From Pseudomonas nitroreducens NBRC 12694 (GTDB taxonomy: Bacteria > Pseudomonadota > Gammaproteobacteria > Pseudomonadales > Pseudomonadaceae), in NCBI RefSeq assembly GCF_002091755.1, contig NZ_BDAI01000016.1, forward strand, positions 1 to 64,000: a DNA stretch of 64,000 nucleotides, in the 5' to 3' direction. The translations under genes and the position numbers were made by a program. Every line of letters starts with the position of its first letter. Position 1 is the stretch's first letter. Of this stretch, positions 15,393 to 23,831 are shown one piece after another. The notes under the pieces are model-generated. The model was given only the letters and a program-made list of their open reading frames with translations. It did no database searches and was not told the origin of the DNA.

Positions 15393-17720
15393 TCAGCCTA
15401 GCAGCGCCAGGTCCTTGCGCAGCTCGCGGGCGGCCGCGACCATGTTCACCAGCGCCGCCTCGGTTTCCGGCCAGGCGCGGGTTTTCAGGCCGCAGTCCGG
15501 GTTGACCCACAGGCGCTCGGCGGGGATGCGCTGTGCCGCCTTGCGCAGCAGCTTGACCATCTCGTCCTTGCCCGGCACGCGCGGCGAGTGGATGTCGTAG
15601 ACGCCTGGGCCGATCTCGTTGGGATATTCGAACTTCTCGAAGGCCTCCAGCAGCTCCATGTCCGAGCGCGAGGTCTCGATGGTGATCACATCGGCGTCCA
15701 TGGCGGCGATGGACTCGATCACGTCGTTGAACTCGCTGTAGCACATGTGGGTGTGGATCTGCGTTTCGTCGCGCACGCCGGAGGCGCACAGGCGGAAGGC
15801 TTCGGTGGCCCAGGCCAGGTAGCCGCCCCAGTCGTTGCGGCGCAGCGGCAGGCCTTCGCGGAACGCGGCTTCGTCGATCTGCACGATGCGGATGCCGGCG
15901 GCCTCCAGGTCGAGCACTTCGTCGCGGATCGCCAGGGCCAACTGGCGTGCCTGCTCCTCGCGAGAGATATCCTCGCGCGGGAAGGACCACATCAGCATGG
16001 TCACCGGGCCGGTCAGCATGCCTTTCATGACCTTCGCGGTGAGGCTCTGGGCGTAGCGGATCCACTCCACGGTCATCGGTTGCGGGCGGCTGAGGTCGCC
16101 GAAGATCACGGCCGGCTTCACGCAGCGTGAGCCGTAGCTCTGCACCCAGCCGAAGCGGGTGAAGAGGTAGCCGTCGAGTTGCTCGGCGAAGTACTCGACC
16201 ATGTCGTTGCGCTCGGCCTCGCCGTGTACCAGTACGTCAAGGCCCAGTTGTTCCTGGATTTCCACGGCATGGCGGATTTCGCTGTGCATCGCCTCGGTGT
16301 AGTCGGCGGCGCTCAGTTTGCCCTGCCTGAACGCCTGCCGCGCGAGGCGAATGGAGGCCGTCTGCGGGAAAGAGCCGATGGTGGTGGTGGGGAAGTCCGG
16401 CAGGTCCAGGCCGGCGCGCTGCTTGACGATGCGCTGGGCAAAGGGCGATTGGCGCTGGCTGTCGGCGGCATTCACGGCGGCCAGGCGGGCCTTCACCTGC
16501 GGCTTGTGGATGCGCGGCGAGGCGGCCCGGCTGGCTTGCACGGCGCGGCTCTGCTCCAGGGCGGCAAGGACATCCGGCGCCTGCGGTTCATTGACGGCGC
16601 GGGCGAGCAGCGCAACTTCGGCGCACTTCTGCACGGCAAACGCCAGCCAGCTCTTCAGCTCGGTATCCAGTTTGTCCTCGCGCTCCAGGTCCACCGGGCT
16701 GTGCAGCAGCGAGCAGGAGGGGGCGACCCACAGGCGTTCGCCGACACGGTCATGGGCGTAGCGCAGTACGTCCAGGGTTTTCTCCAGGTCGCAGCGCCAG
16801 ACATTGCGGCCGTTGACCACGCCGAGGGAGAGAATCTTGTAGGCCGGCAGGCGGTCGAGGATGCTCGGGAACTGCTCGGGAGCGCGCACCAGATCGAGGT
16901 GCAGGCCATCCACCGGCAAGCCGGCGGCCAGTCCCAGGTTGTCGTCCAGGCCGCCGAAGTAGGTGGCAACCAGCTTCTTCAGCGGCTCGCTCTGCAGCAG
17001 GTTGTAGGTGCGCTCGAAGGCGTTCTTCCAGGCTTGCGGCAGGTCGAGGGCGAGGATCGGCTCGTCGATCTGCACCCACTCCACGCCTTGCGCGGCGAGG
17101 CGGCGGAAGATCTGGCCGTAGAGCGGCAGCAGGCGCTCGACGAGGTCGAGCTTGTCGAAGTCGCTGCCCTTGGTCTTGCCCAGCCAGAGGTAGGTCAGCG
17201 GGCCGATCACCACAGGTTTCACCGTGTGGCCGAGGGCGTGGGCTTCGTCCACTTCCTCGAACAGTTGCTCCCAGCTCAGTGCGAACTGCTGTTCAGCGCT
17301 GAATTCAGGGACGAGGTAGTGATAGTTGGTGTCGAACCACTTGGTTAGCTCTTGTGCGAGAAGGGGCTGGGCATGGGCACCACAGCAGCCGGTGCTGCAG
17401 TCCGTCGCCACGGCGCCGCGCGCCATGGCGAACAGGGTCTGCAGCGTCGGTTTGGCATCGCCCCGGTCGCGGAAACGCTCGGGAATCACGCCGAAGGTCA
17501 GCGAGTGGGCCAGGACCTGGTCGTACCAGGCGAAGTCGCCCACCGGCAGCAATTCGATGCCGGCGTTCTTCTGCACCTGCCAGTGGGCGGCGCGCAGTTC
17601 GCGGCCGACGGCGCGCAGGCCGGCTTCATCCAGTTCGCCTTTCCAGAAGGCTTCCTGCGCCTTCTTCAGCTCGCGGTCGCGGCCGATGCGGGGGAAGCCG
17701 AGGTTGTGTGCGAACGCCAT
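15393..17720 (-). CDS. metE: Cobalamin-independent methionine synthase (5-methyltetrahydropteroyltriglutamate-homocysteine methyltransferase)
   Basis: 775 residues, standard length. The N-terminal half begins HNLGFPRIGRDRELKKAQEAFWKG and the catalytic C-terminal half starts near LPDFPTTTIGSFPQTASIR. The zinc ligands are visible as His657 and Cys659 (THMCYSEFNDV), Glu in VITIETSRSDME and Cys743 (WVNPDCGLKTR). It transfers methyl from methyltetrahydrofolate to homocysteine. An AraC-type gene rather than metR lies upstream on the same strand; the 109-base gap contains several TGAA/TTCA-like half-sites but no convincing MetR box. Confidence 0.97.
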   Translation of the reverse strand: MAFAHNLGFPRIGRDRELKKAQEAFWKGELDEAGLRAVGRELRAAHWQVQKNAGIELLPVGDFAWYDQVLAHSLTFGVIPERFRDRGDAKPTLQTLFAMARGAVATDCSTGCCGAHAQPLLAQELTKWFDTNYHYLVPEFSAEQQFALSWEQLFEEVDEAHALGHTVKPVVIGPLTYLWLGKTKGSDFDKLDLVERLLPLYGQIFRRLAAQGVEWVQIDEPILALDLPQAWKNAFERTYNLLQSEPLKKLVATYFGGLDDNLGLAAGLPVDGLHLDLVRAPEQFPSILDRLPAYKILSLGVVNGRNVWRCDLEKTLDVLRYAHDRVGERLWVAPSCSLLHSPVDLEREDKLDTELKSWLAFAVQKCAEVALLARAVNEPQAPDVLAALEQSRAVQASRAASPRIHKPQVKARLAAVNAADSQRQSPFAQRIVKQRAGLDLPDFPTTTIGSFPQTASIRLARQAFRQGKLSAADYTEAMHSEIRHAVEIQEQLGLDVLVHGEAERNDMVEYFAEQLDGYLFTRFGWVQSYGSRCVKPAVIFGDLSRPQPMTVEWIRYAQSLTAKVMKGMLTGPVTMLMWSFPREDISREEQARQLALAIRDEVLDLEAAGIRIVQIDEAAFREGLPLRRNDWGGYLAWATEAFRLCASGVRDETQIHTHMCYSEFNDVIESIAAMDADVITIETSRSDMELLEAFEKFEYPNEIGPGVYDIHSPRVPGKDEMVKLLRKAAQRIPAERLWVNPDCGLKTRAWPETEAALVNMVAAARELRKDLALLG

Positions 17721-17829
17721 GTGAATCTCTCCATTGAATCAACGATGGGGAAATTCTCCGTGGCGCGCCTTCATGAGACAAACTCAATGTTCTCGTGATG
17801 AACATAAGATTTACTCATGTTGGTTCGTG

Positions 17830-18624
17830 TCAGCTTCCCGCACGCATCTGCCGCGCCAGGGCTCCTGGCGAGGTCCTGAGCTGGCGTTGGAACAGTTCGA
17901 TGAAGGCCGAGGTGGATTCATAGCCCAACTCGCCCGCGATCAGCGTGACCGACTCGCCGCGTTCCAGCCTCGGCAGCGCCGCGAGCAGCCGTACCCGCTC
18001 GCGCCACTCGCGGAACGACAGCCCGGTCTCGTCGCGGAACAGCCGCGCCAGGGTGCGCCGCGAGGCGCCGACGCGCTGTGCCCAGTCTTCGATGCCCAGC
18101 CGCTCGCCGGGGTGTTCCTGCAGGTGATCGGTGACCCGCCGCAGGCGGGCATCGCGCGGCAGCGGCAGGTCCAGGCCGGAGTCCGGCGCATTGTGCAGCT
18201 CATCCACCAGCACCTGCATCAGCCGGGCTTCCGGCCCTTCGTCGGGGTAGTCGCTGGCGAATTCGCTGGCGCGCTGGATGAGGTTGTCCAGCAGTGGCGA
18301 AATCTCCACGACGCGGCACGGCCCCAGCCCGGCGGCGATCTCCGGGGCCAGGTAGAAACTGCGGAACACCACGGCGGTGCGTGCCCGTACGCTGTGCGTG
18401 ACCCCCGCTGGCAGCCACATGGCGCGCCGGGGCGGGATGAGGCAGGCATGCTGCTCGGTGCTGGCCTCCAGCACTCCGCTGGCGGCGTACATCAGCTGGC
18501 CCCAGGGATGGGTATGCGGCTCCACGCTGTGGCCGGCCGGCATGTCGAAGGCGCGCAGCCAGACCGGCCGGGGCAGGGCGGCGAAGCCGGGAAGCGCCAG
18601 AGGAACCTGTCCCGTCGACGGCAT
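17830..18624 (-). CDS. AraC-family regulator with N-terminal cupin
   Basis: 264 residues. The N-terminal cupin-type sensor carries HSVEPHTHPWGQLMYAASG and a second conserved block MWLPAGVTHSVRA. Residues about 165-262 have AraC helix-turn-helix motifs (LGIEDWAQRVGASRRTLARLF, VTLIAGELGYESTSAFIELF) and end with the TSPGALARQ signature region. This subfamily often controls a divergently placed transporter or catabolic gene. Here it is divergent from panB by 86 bases and upstream of metE in the same direction; neither link is proven. Confidence 0.88.
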   Translation of the reverse strand: MPSTGQVPLALPGFAALPRPVWLRAFDMPAGHSVEPHTHPWGQLMYAASGVLEASTEQHACLIPPRRAMWLPAGVTHSVRARTAVVFRSFYLAPEIAAGLGPCRVVEISPLLDNLIQRASEFASDYPDEGPEARLMQVLVDELHNAPDSGLDLPLPRDARLRRVTDHLQEHPGERLGIEDWAQRVGASRRTLARLFRDETGLSFREWRERVRLLAALPRLERGESVTLIAGELGYESTSAFIELFQRQLRTSPGALARQMRAGS

Positions 18625-18710
18625 AGCTTGTCTCTCTCACGGAAGTGGGCCACTTGATGCCGATGGTAGCGTCTTCCCCGATCAATATCAGCCCGTGAAG
18701 AGGAAACCGC

Positions 18711-19535
18711 ATGAGCAGCCATCGCCCGCAACAACGCCTGTCCACCCTGGAGATTCGCCAGCGCCGCGAGCCCGGCAGCCTGGTCGTGCTGACGGCTTAC
18801 TCGGCACCCATGGCGCGTTTGCTCGACCCGCACGTCGACGTACTGCTGGTGGGCGATTCGCTGGGCATGGTGCTCTACGGCCTGCCGGACACGCTGGCCG
18901 TCAGCCTGGACACCATGATCGCCCATGGCGCCGCGGTGGCCCGTGGCTCCCAGCGCGCCTGCGTGGTGGTGGACCTGCCTTTCGCCAGTTACCAGGCCTC
19001 GCCGCAGCAGGCCTTCCTGGCCGCCGCGCGGGTGCTCGCGGAAAGCGGCGCGCAGGCCGTGAAGCTGGAGGGCGGTGCGGAAATGGCCGAGACCATTGCG
19101 TTCCTGGTCGAGCGTGGCATTCCGGTGATGGCGCATATCGGCCTGATGCCGCAGAAGGTCAATGCCCTGGGCGGCTTCAAGGTGCAGGGCAAGGAAGAAG
19201 CCGGTGCGGCTCGGGTGCTGCGCGATGCCGAAGCGGTGGCAGCCGCCGGGGCGTTCAGCGTGGTGCTCGAAGGCGTGCTGGAACCCTTGGCGCGACAGGT
19301 CTGCGAGCGGCTGGAGATCCCGGTGATCGGTATCGGCGCGTCCCCTGCCTGCTGCGGGCAGGTGCTGGTGAGCGAGGACATGCTGGGGCTTTCCGGCGAA
19401 CAGATTCCGCGCTTCGCGCAGCAGTATGTGCGGGTGGACGAGCTGATCTCGGCGGCGGCGCAACGCTTTGCCCGCGAGGTGCGCGAGCGGCAGTTCCCGC
19501 AGGCGCGGCATTGCTTCGGGATGGCGAAGGATTGA
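18711..19535 (+). CDS. panB: 3-methyl-2-oxobutanoate hydroxymethyltransferase (ketopantoate hydroxymethyltransferase)
   Basis: 274 residues with the PanB TIM barrel: LTAYSAPMARLLDPHVDVLLVGDSLGMVLYG (opening and metal-binding Asp), AVKLEGGAEMAETI, VMAHIGLMPQ, the catalytic Glu in FSVVLEGV and IGIGASPACCGQVLV near the end. It makes ketopantoate for coenzyme A synthesis. It stands alone without panC, so this may be a second copy or an accessory paralogue. The usual IGAG at the active-site loop reads IGIGAS-PACCGQVLV and is family-typical. Confidence 0.92.
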   Translation: MSSHRPQQRLSTLEIRQRREPGSLVVLTAYSAPMARLLDPHVDVLLVGDSLGMVLYGLPDTLAVSLDTMIAHGAAVARGSQRACVVVDLPFASYQASPQQAFLAAARVLAESGAQAVKLEGGAEMAETIAFLVERGIPVMAHIGLMPQKVNALGGFKVQGKEEAGAARVLRDAEAVAAAGAFSVVLEGVLEPLARQVCERLEIPVIGIGASPACCGQVLVSEDMLGLSGEQIPRFAQQYVRVDELISAAAQRFAREVRERQFPQARHCFGMAKD

Positions 19536-19561
19536 CGCGCTGGCGCCGGAGCGGGGCTCGT

Positions 19562-19601
19562 CCCTGCGGGCGGATCACGGCGGTGACCCGTTCCCGCAGG
19601 G
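19562..19601. terminator. Inverted repeat between convergent panB and secretion operon
   Basis: CCCTGCGGG at 19562 pairs with CCCGCAGGG ending at 19601. It sits between the stop codons of panB and the M50/HlyD gene. There is no T tract, so it is only a candidate terminator. Confidence 0.4.
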
Positions 19602-19607
19602 TGGCTG

Positions 19608-21707
19608 CTAGAACCCGCTTTCGCGCAGGGCGACCGCCAGCAGGCGGGTGAAACCTTCGCCCAGCCAGCTGCGCCTGGCGCCCTCGATCTGCAGGTGCCC
19701 GCGGGTCTCGTGCAGGCCCGGCGGCGCGCCATCGAGCTTCACCAGCACATGGAACAGCGCCGGGTTGGGCACCAGGGTATCGCCCTGCGGGTTGACGTTC
19801 AGCGGGCCGCCGTAGCGCGAAGCGAGCATCGGTTGCTCCAGCTGGCTGATGCGCGTGGTGCCGATCAGCACCACCTGGCCTTCGATGGGGCTGGGCACGC
19901 CCTCGGGGTAGAAGCGCACGCGGCCGCCGTCGGTGAGGCGCTGCACTTCGTCCTGCTTGACGTAGGCATCCACCAGCCAGTGCCGCGGGTCCACCAGTAC
20001 GCCGATGGGCTCGCGGGTATTGATCCACTGGCCGGGTTTCCAGTCCGGGTTGACGTCCCGCCACTGGCCGGCAAAGGGCGCCTGGAGGTTCAGCCGCGCC
20101 ATTTCATTGCGGGCGGCCCGTGCCTGCTGGTACTCCACACCCAGGCGCTGGCGGGTGACGGCTTCCTCGGCGAGGCCGGACGGGTCGGCCAGCATGCCGG
20201 CCAGGCGGCCCTGGTAGCCACGGATGCCGGCTTCGCTGCCGCGCACCTTGGCGGCGATGTCGGGCTCTTCCATCACCGCGAGCGTTTCCCCCTGGCCGAC
20301 CGCGCCGCCAGGGCGCAGGTCGCGCAGCAGTGCCGGGAAGGGGGCATAGACGTGCAGTTGCTGCGCCGCGCGGGCCACGCCCATGGCGTGCACCTGGGTG
20401 CGCCATGGGATGGCGAGCAGGAGCAGCACGCCGCCGAGCACGGCCAGAAAGACCAGCTTGCGGCGCGGCTTCACTTCCGCGCGGCGCTGCCACCAGACCT
20501 TGAGTTCGCGCCACACGGGCTGAACGATGAACCAGCTGATTTCCACGGCGAACAGGAAGATCCCCAGCAGTTTGAAGAAGAAGTAATAGACCGCCACGGC
20601 GATGCCGAGGAACAGCAGCAGGCGGTAGACCCAGGTGCCAAAGGCGAAGGCCACCAACGCCCGGCGCTTGCCGGTCGGGAAATGCTCCGGCCAGGGCTCG
20701 TCCAGCCCCAGCAGGTTGCGCCGCAGTGTCGTGCGGGCCAGGGCGCCGGCGCGCTCGTGCAGGTTGGGGAAGTCGAGCAGGTCGGAGGTGATGAAGTAGC
20801 CGTCGAAGCGCATGAAGGGGCTGGCGTTCAGGGCCAGCGACAGCGCCCAGCTGGTGGTCGCCAGGTACAGCAGCGCATTGCGCAACGGGCCCGGATCGGC
20901 CAGCGCCCAGCCCAGTGTGGAGAGGCCGGCCAGCCCCAGTTCGGTGATGATCCCGGCGCTGGCGATCGCCAGGCGCTGGCGGTTGCTGCGCAGCTTCCAG
21001 CTCTCGCCGGTATCGGTATAGAGCATCGGCCACATCACCACGAAGGCGATGCCCATGTGCGCCACCTTCAACCCCAGGCGCGTCGCCACCAGCGCGTGGC
21101 CCAGTTCGTGGAGCGTCTTGGCCACCACCAGGGCGGCGGCAAAGCTGAGCAGCCCCTCGAAGGAGAAGGACTCCACCACGTCATGGGTGAAGGTGTCCCA
21201 CTGGTGCGTCACCAGCACGATGCCGGCGAGGCTCAGGAGCAGCACCAGCATCGCCACGTAGCAATTGAACAGCCAGTCGAGGCTGCCGGCGATGGCGCGC
21301 AGGAAGCGCTGCGGGCGAATCAGCGGGATGCGGAAGAACAGGTAGTGGTGTAGCCACCAGTTCCAGCTCATCCAGGAGCCGCCCTCGCTGCGAGCCTGGA
21401 GCCGCGCCAGGGCTTCGGCGCCGGGGCGGAGCAACTGGTGCTGTTCGAGGAACTGGCGAAAGCCCAGCACCTGCTCGGCCTCGGGCTTGAGCGCGGTCTG
21501 CTCGGCGATCTGCTCGCTGATCTGCCGGGGCGTCTGCTCCCAGCGCAGCAGGCATTCGAACTCCAGCCAGCCGATGCGGTAGAAGCGGTTGAGCACGCTG
21601 TCGTGAATCACCCACACCGGCTCGCCGTCCGGGCCGGGGGCTGCTTCGTCGAGGCGCAGGTCGTCACGCAAGGGCGGGGTGGGCAGGTCTTCGGCGGCGA
21701 TCTCCAT
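19608..21707 (-). CDS. PqqD-like / M50 metalloprotease / HlyD-like fusion membrane protein
   Basis: 699 residues. Residues about 25-95 resemble a PqqD-like winged domain (VIHDSVLNRFYRIGWLEFEC, ISEQIAEQ). The centre holds several membrane spans with both M50/site-2-protease motifs: HELGH at 200-204 and N294xxP297xxxxD302G303 (LNASPFMRFDGYF). After a further membrane span (LVFLAVLGGVLLLLAIPW, near 420-440) an HlyD-like periplasmic section follows with a lipoyl-like hairpin (VYAPFPALLRDLRPGGAVGQGETL) and a short coiled coil. It is last of the five-gene adhesin operon, five bases after the second adaptor gene. The motifs suggest an intact zinc site. Likely role: inner-membrane component processing or passing the adhesin to the TolC-like channel; this role is inference. 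Confidence 0.85.
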   Translation of the reverse strand: MEIAAEDLPTPPLRDDLRLDEAAPGPDGEPVWVIHDSVLNRFYRIGWLEFECLLRWEQTPRQISEQIAEQTALKPEAEQVLGFRQFLEQHQLLRPGAEALARLQARSEGGSWMSWNWWLHHYLFFRIPLIRPQRFLRAIAGSLDWLFNCYVAMLVLLLSLAGIVLVTHQWDTFTHDVVESFSFEGLLSFAAALVVAKTLHELGHALVATRLGLKVAHMGIAFVVMWPMLYTDTGESWKLRSNRQRLAIASAGIITELGLAGLSTLGWALADPGPLRNALLYLATTSWALSLALNASPFMRFDGYFITSDLLDFPNLHERAGALARTTLRRNLLGLDEPWPEHFPTGKRRALVAFAFGTWVYRLLLFLGIAVAVYYFFFKLLGIFLFAVEISWFIVQPVWRELKVWWQRRAEVKPRRKLVFLAVLGGVLLLLAIPWRTQVHAMGVARAAQQLHVYAPFPALLRDLRPGGAVGQGETLAVMEEPDIAAKVRGSEAGIRGYQGRLAGMLADPSGLAEEAVTRQRLGVEYQQARAARNEMARLNLQAPFAGQWRDVNPDWKPGQWINTREPIGVLVDPRHWLVDAYVKQDEVQRLTDGGRVRFYPEGVPSPIEGQVVLIGTTRISQLEQPMLASRYGGPLNVNPQGDTLVPNPALFHVLVKLDGAPPGLHETRGHLQIEGARRSWLGEGFTRLLAVALRESGF

Positions 21708-21712
21708 CGAGG

Positions 21713-23053
21713 CTACCAGCCTGTCCAGGCGCGCAGCGAAGCCAGGGGCCGCCGCAGCAGGTAGTAACCGAGCACCACACGTTCGCCATAGAGCTTGGCG
21801 GTGCCGTGCAGGCCAAGCCGGGCGTGGGGCGGCGCGTCCTGCACGCTGGCCAGCAGGCGGTAGGAGGCCACGCCTTCTTCACTGGGCTTGGCCTGGTAGC
21901 TGGTGTCGAGGATTTCCCCATGCAGCGGGTCGAGCGGGTAGGCGGTGAGGAACAGCGCCACCTTCGCCCCCGGCTCCAGTGCTATGGCGTCGGCGACCGG
22001 CAGCTGGATGCGCATGCCCGGCGCCTTCGGGTCGGCGATCTGCAGGATGCGCTCGCCGGTGACCACCGGTTTGCCCAGCCAGTCGTTGGGGTCGCTGTAC
22101 ACGGCCACGCCGGCACGCGGAGCGAGCACGCGGGTGCGTGCGAGCTGCGCCTGCACGGCGGCCAGTTCGGCCCGGCGCTGGCGGGCGCGGCCATCGAGCA
22201 CCGTGAGTTCGCTCTTGCTCTGCGGATTGTCGAAGGCCCGCTGGCTGGCGGCCATGAGCTCGGCATCGGCCACCGCGACTTCCTTGCTCAGCACGTCGGC
22301 GCGGCTGCGCAGGGTGGTTTCGTCCAGCTCGAAGAGCGGAGTACCGACCTCCACGCTCTGGTTGGGGCGAACCAGCATCTTGACGATGACCCCATCGATC
22401 GGCGAGCTGATCACCTGGGCGTTGCGCGAGACGACCTCCGCCGGTGCCAGTGCCGTCTGCCGCACCGGGATCAGCAGCAGCGCGGCCAGCGCGATGACGG
22501 CGACCAGCACCTGGCGTTTGCTGGGCCGCCAGTAGCGCAGTTTGCTGCGCGGACCGAAGGAGGCCCAGGCGTGCGCCCAGGTCTGCCAGATGCCTTGCAG
22601 CAGCGGTTGCAGGTTGCGCGCCGGTGCTTCGTCGAGGAGGAACAGCACCAGCCCCAGGCGTTTGCCCGCACGGTCGTGCAGCGGCACGCACCAGAGGCCG
22701 GCCGGCCACCATTCGCCCCAGCCTTCGGCGATATCCGCCGGCGGCGCAGTGGCGTCACGGGCCAGCCAGGCAGGCGTGGCGTCGGGCAATTGCGTGGCAA
22801 CCCAGCGGCTGGCGCGTTCCAGCCAGACCAGGTAGGGCGAATCCTCGGTGGGCTTGGCCAGGCCGGACACCGCCAGCAGTTCGTTGCGCGTGTCGTGGCA
22901 GGCGAACACCAGCGCCTGGTGGAAGCGCAGCAACGGAAACAGGTCGTTGGCGATGCTGAAGGCCAGGCCGCCGAGGGAGTCGGCCGCCAGCGCCCTGTCG
23001 CGTACATTGGCCAGGCTCAGCAGCAGCTGGGGTGGCGGCAGCAGCTCACTCAT
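21713..23053 (-). CDS. HlyD-family adaptor with N-terminal GAF-like cytoplasmic domain
   Basis: 446 residues. The first 180 residues form a soluble, GAF-like domain (LAFSIANDLFPLLRFHQALVFA, GLWCVPLHDRAGKRLGLVLFLL). A single membrane span (QVLVAVIALAALLLIPV) follows near 183-200. The periplasmic part has the biotinyl-lipoyl half-motif VISSPIDGVIVKMLVRPNQSVE, an alpha-helical hairpin and the second half RVLAPRAGVAVYSDPNDWLGKPV, then a beta-barrel region. It is a periplasmic adaptor (membrane fusion protein) that would bridge the inner-membrane partner to the TolC-like channel. It overlaps the preceding adaptor gene by eight bases. The ligand of the GAF-like region is unknown. Confidence 0.85.
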   Translation of the reverse strand: MSELLPPPQLLLSLANVRDRALAADSLGGLAFSIANDLFPLLRFHQALVFACHDTRNELLAVSGLAKPTEDSPYLVWLERASRWVATQLPDATPAWLARDATAPPADIAEGWGEWWPAGLWCVPLHDRAGKRLGLVLFLLDEAPARNLQPLLQGIWQTWAHAWASFGPRSKLRYWRPSKRQVLVAVIALAALLLIPVRQTALAPAEVVSRNAQVISSPIDGVIVKMLVRPNQSVEVGTPLFELDETTLRSRADVLSKEVAVADAELMAASQRAFDNPQSKSELTVLDGRARQRRAELAAVQAQLARTRVLAPRAGVAVYSDPNDWLGKPVVTGERILQIADPKAPGMRIQLPVADAIALEPGAKVALFLTAYPLDPLHGEILDTSYQAKPSEEGVASYRLLASVQDAPPHARLGLHGTAKLYGERVVLGYYLLRRPLASLRAWTGW

Positions 23054-23831
23054 GGCTTTCGGGGAAGCGCGCGACCCCGCTCATGCCAGCGATCAGTTCC
23101 GGGTAGCTGGCATCCAGCTTCGCCTCAAGTTCCACGGTCTGCGCCACGGCGTCGACGCGTGCGTTGATCACGCTGACCTTGGCCGGGTAGTGCTTGCCGG
23201 TCTCGTGGATGTCCACCTCCAGCGGCATGTCCGGGCGCAGGTTGGGCAGCATCGAGGAGGGCACGTTGAGGCGCACTTTCAGCGCGCCATCGCTGACCAG
23301 GTCGAACAGCGGCGTGCCGGCGGAAACCGTCTGGTACGGCTTGACGTAGACCTTGGCGATACGCCCGGAGAAGGGCGCATCGACCAGGCAGTAACCGGCC
23401 TGCGCCCGCGCCAGGGTGAGAGCGCCGTCGGCCTTCTGCAGCTCGGTATTGGCCATGGCGACCTCCAGGTCGCCCACCGCGTCGAGCTTGCGCAGGTTCT
23501 GCTTGGCGGCGAGGTTGGCGCGGGCCATGTTCAGCTCGGCGGCGGCGACCTTGGCGCGGGCGTTGACTTCGACGCAGTTGAGCTGGGCCAGCTCGGTGTC
23601 CTTGGCGACCTTGTCGCCCAGATTGGCCTTGAGCGCGCCAAGGGTGCCGTTCATCTGCGCTGAGAGAGTGGTTTCCAGGGCGGAGACCAGCAGCACGCGG
23701 ATGGCGCCGGGGTCCTGGCTGTCGGGCAGTGGCGGCAGGCCGCTGGTGGCATCGTCGGCCAGCGCCGGCTGCAGGAACATCAGGCACAACGGGAGAAGCA
23801 GGTACGACGGTTTACTGCGCAGGTGCGGCAT
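23046..23831 (-). CDS. HlyD-family periplasmic adaptor, short form
   Basis: 261 residues. An N-terminal signal peptide (YLLLPLCLMFLQPALA, cleavage before DDATSG) rather than a stable anchor is followed by a compact adaptor: a lipoyl half-motif (MNGTLGALKANLGDKVAKDT), a short coiled-coil hairpin (KVAAAELNMARANLAAKQNL), the second lipoyl half (CLVDAPFSGRIAKVYVKPYQT) and a beta-barrel part ending VARFPESHE. Two adaptors in one operon suggests a heteromeric collar. The gene start overlaps the TolC-like gene by 20 bases and its end overlaps the next adaptor gene. Confidence 0.87.
   Translation of the reverse strand: MPHLRSKPSYLLLPLCLMFLQPALADDATSGLPPLPDSQDPGAIRVLLVSALETTLSAQMNGTLGALKANLGDKVAKDTELAQLNCVEVNARAKVAAAELNMARANLAAKQNLRKLDAVGDLEVAMANTELQKADGALTLARAQAGYCLVDAPFSGRIAKVYVKPYQTVSAGTPLFDLVSDGALKVRLNVPSSMLPNLRPDMPLEVDIHETGKHYPAKVSVINARVDAVAQTVELEAKLDASYPELIAGMSGVARFPESHE

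Noticed and set aside
17721..17829. MetR binding sites upstream of metE
   Set aside because: Several TGAG/CTCA and GAAC/GTTC half-sites occur, but none fits TGAA-N5-TTCA, and no metR gene is adjacent.
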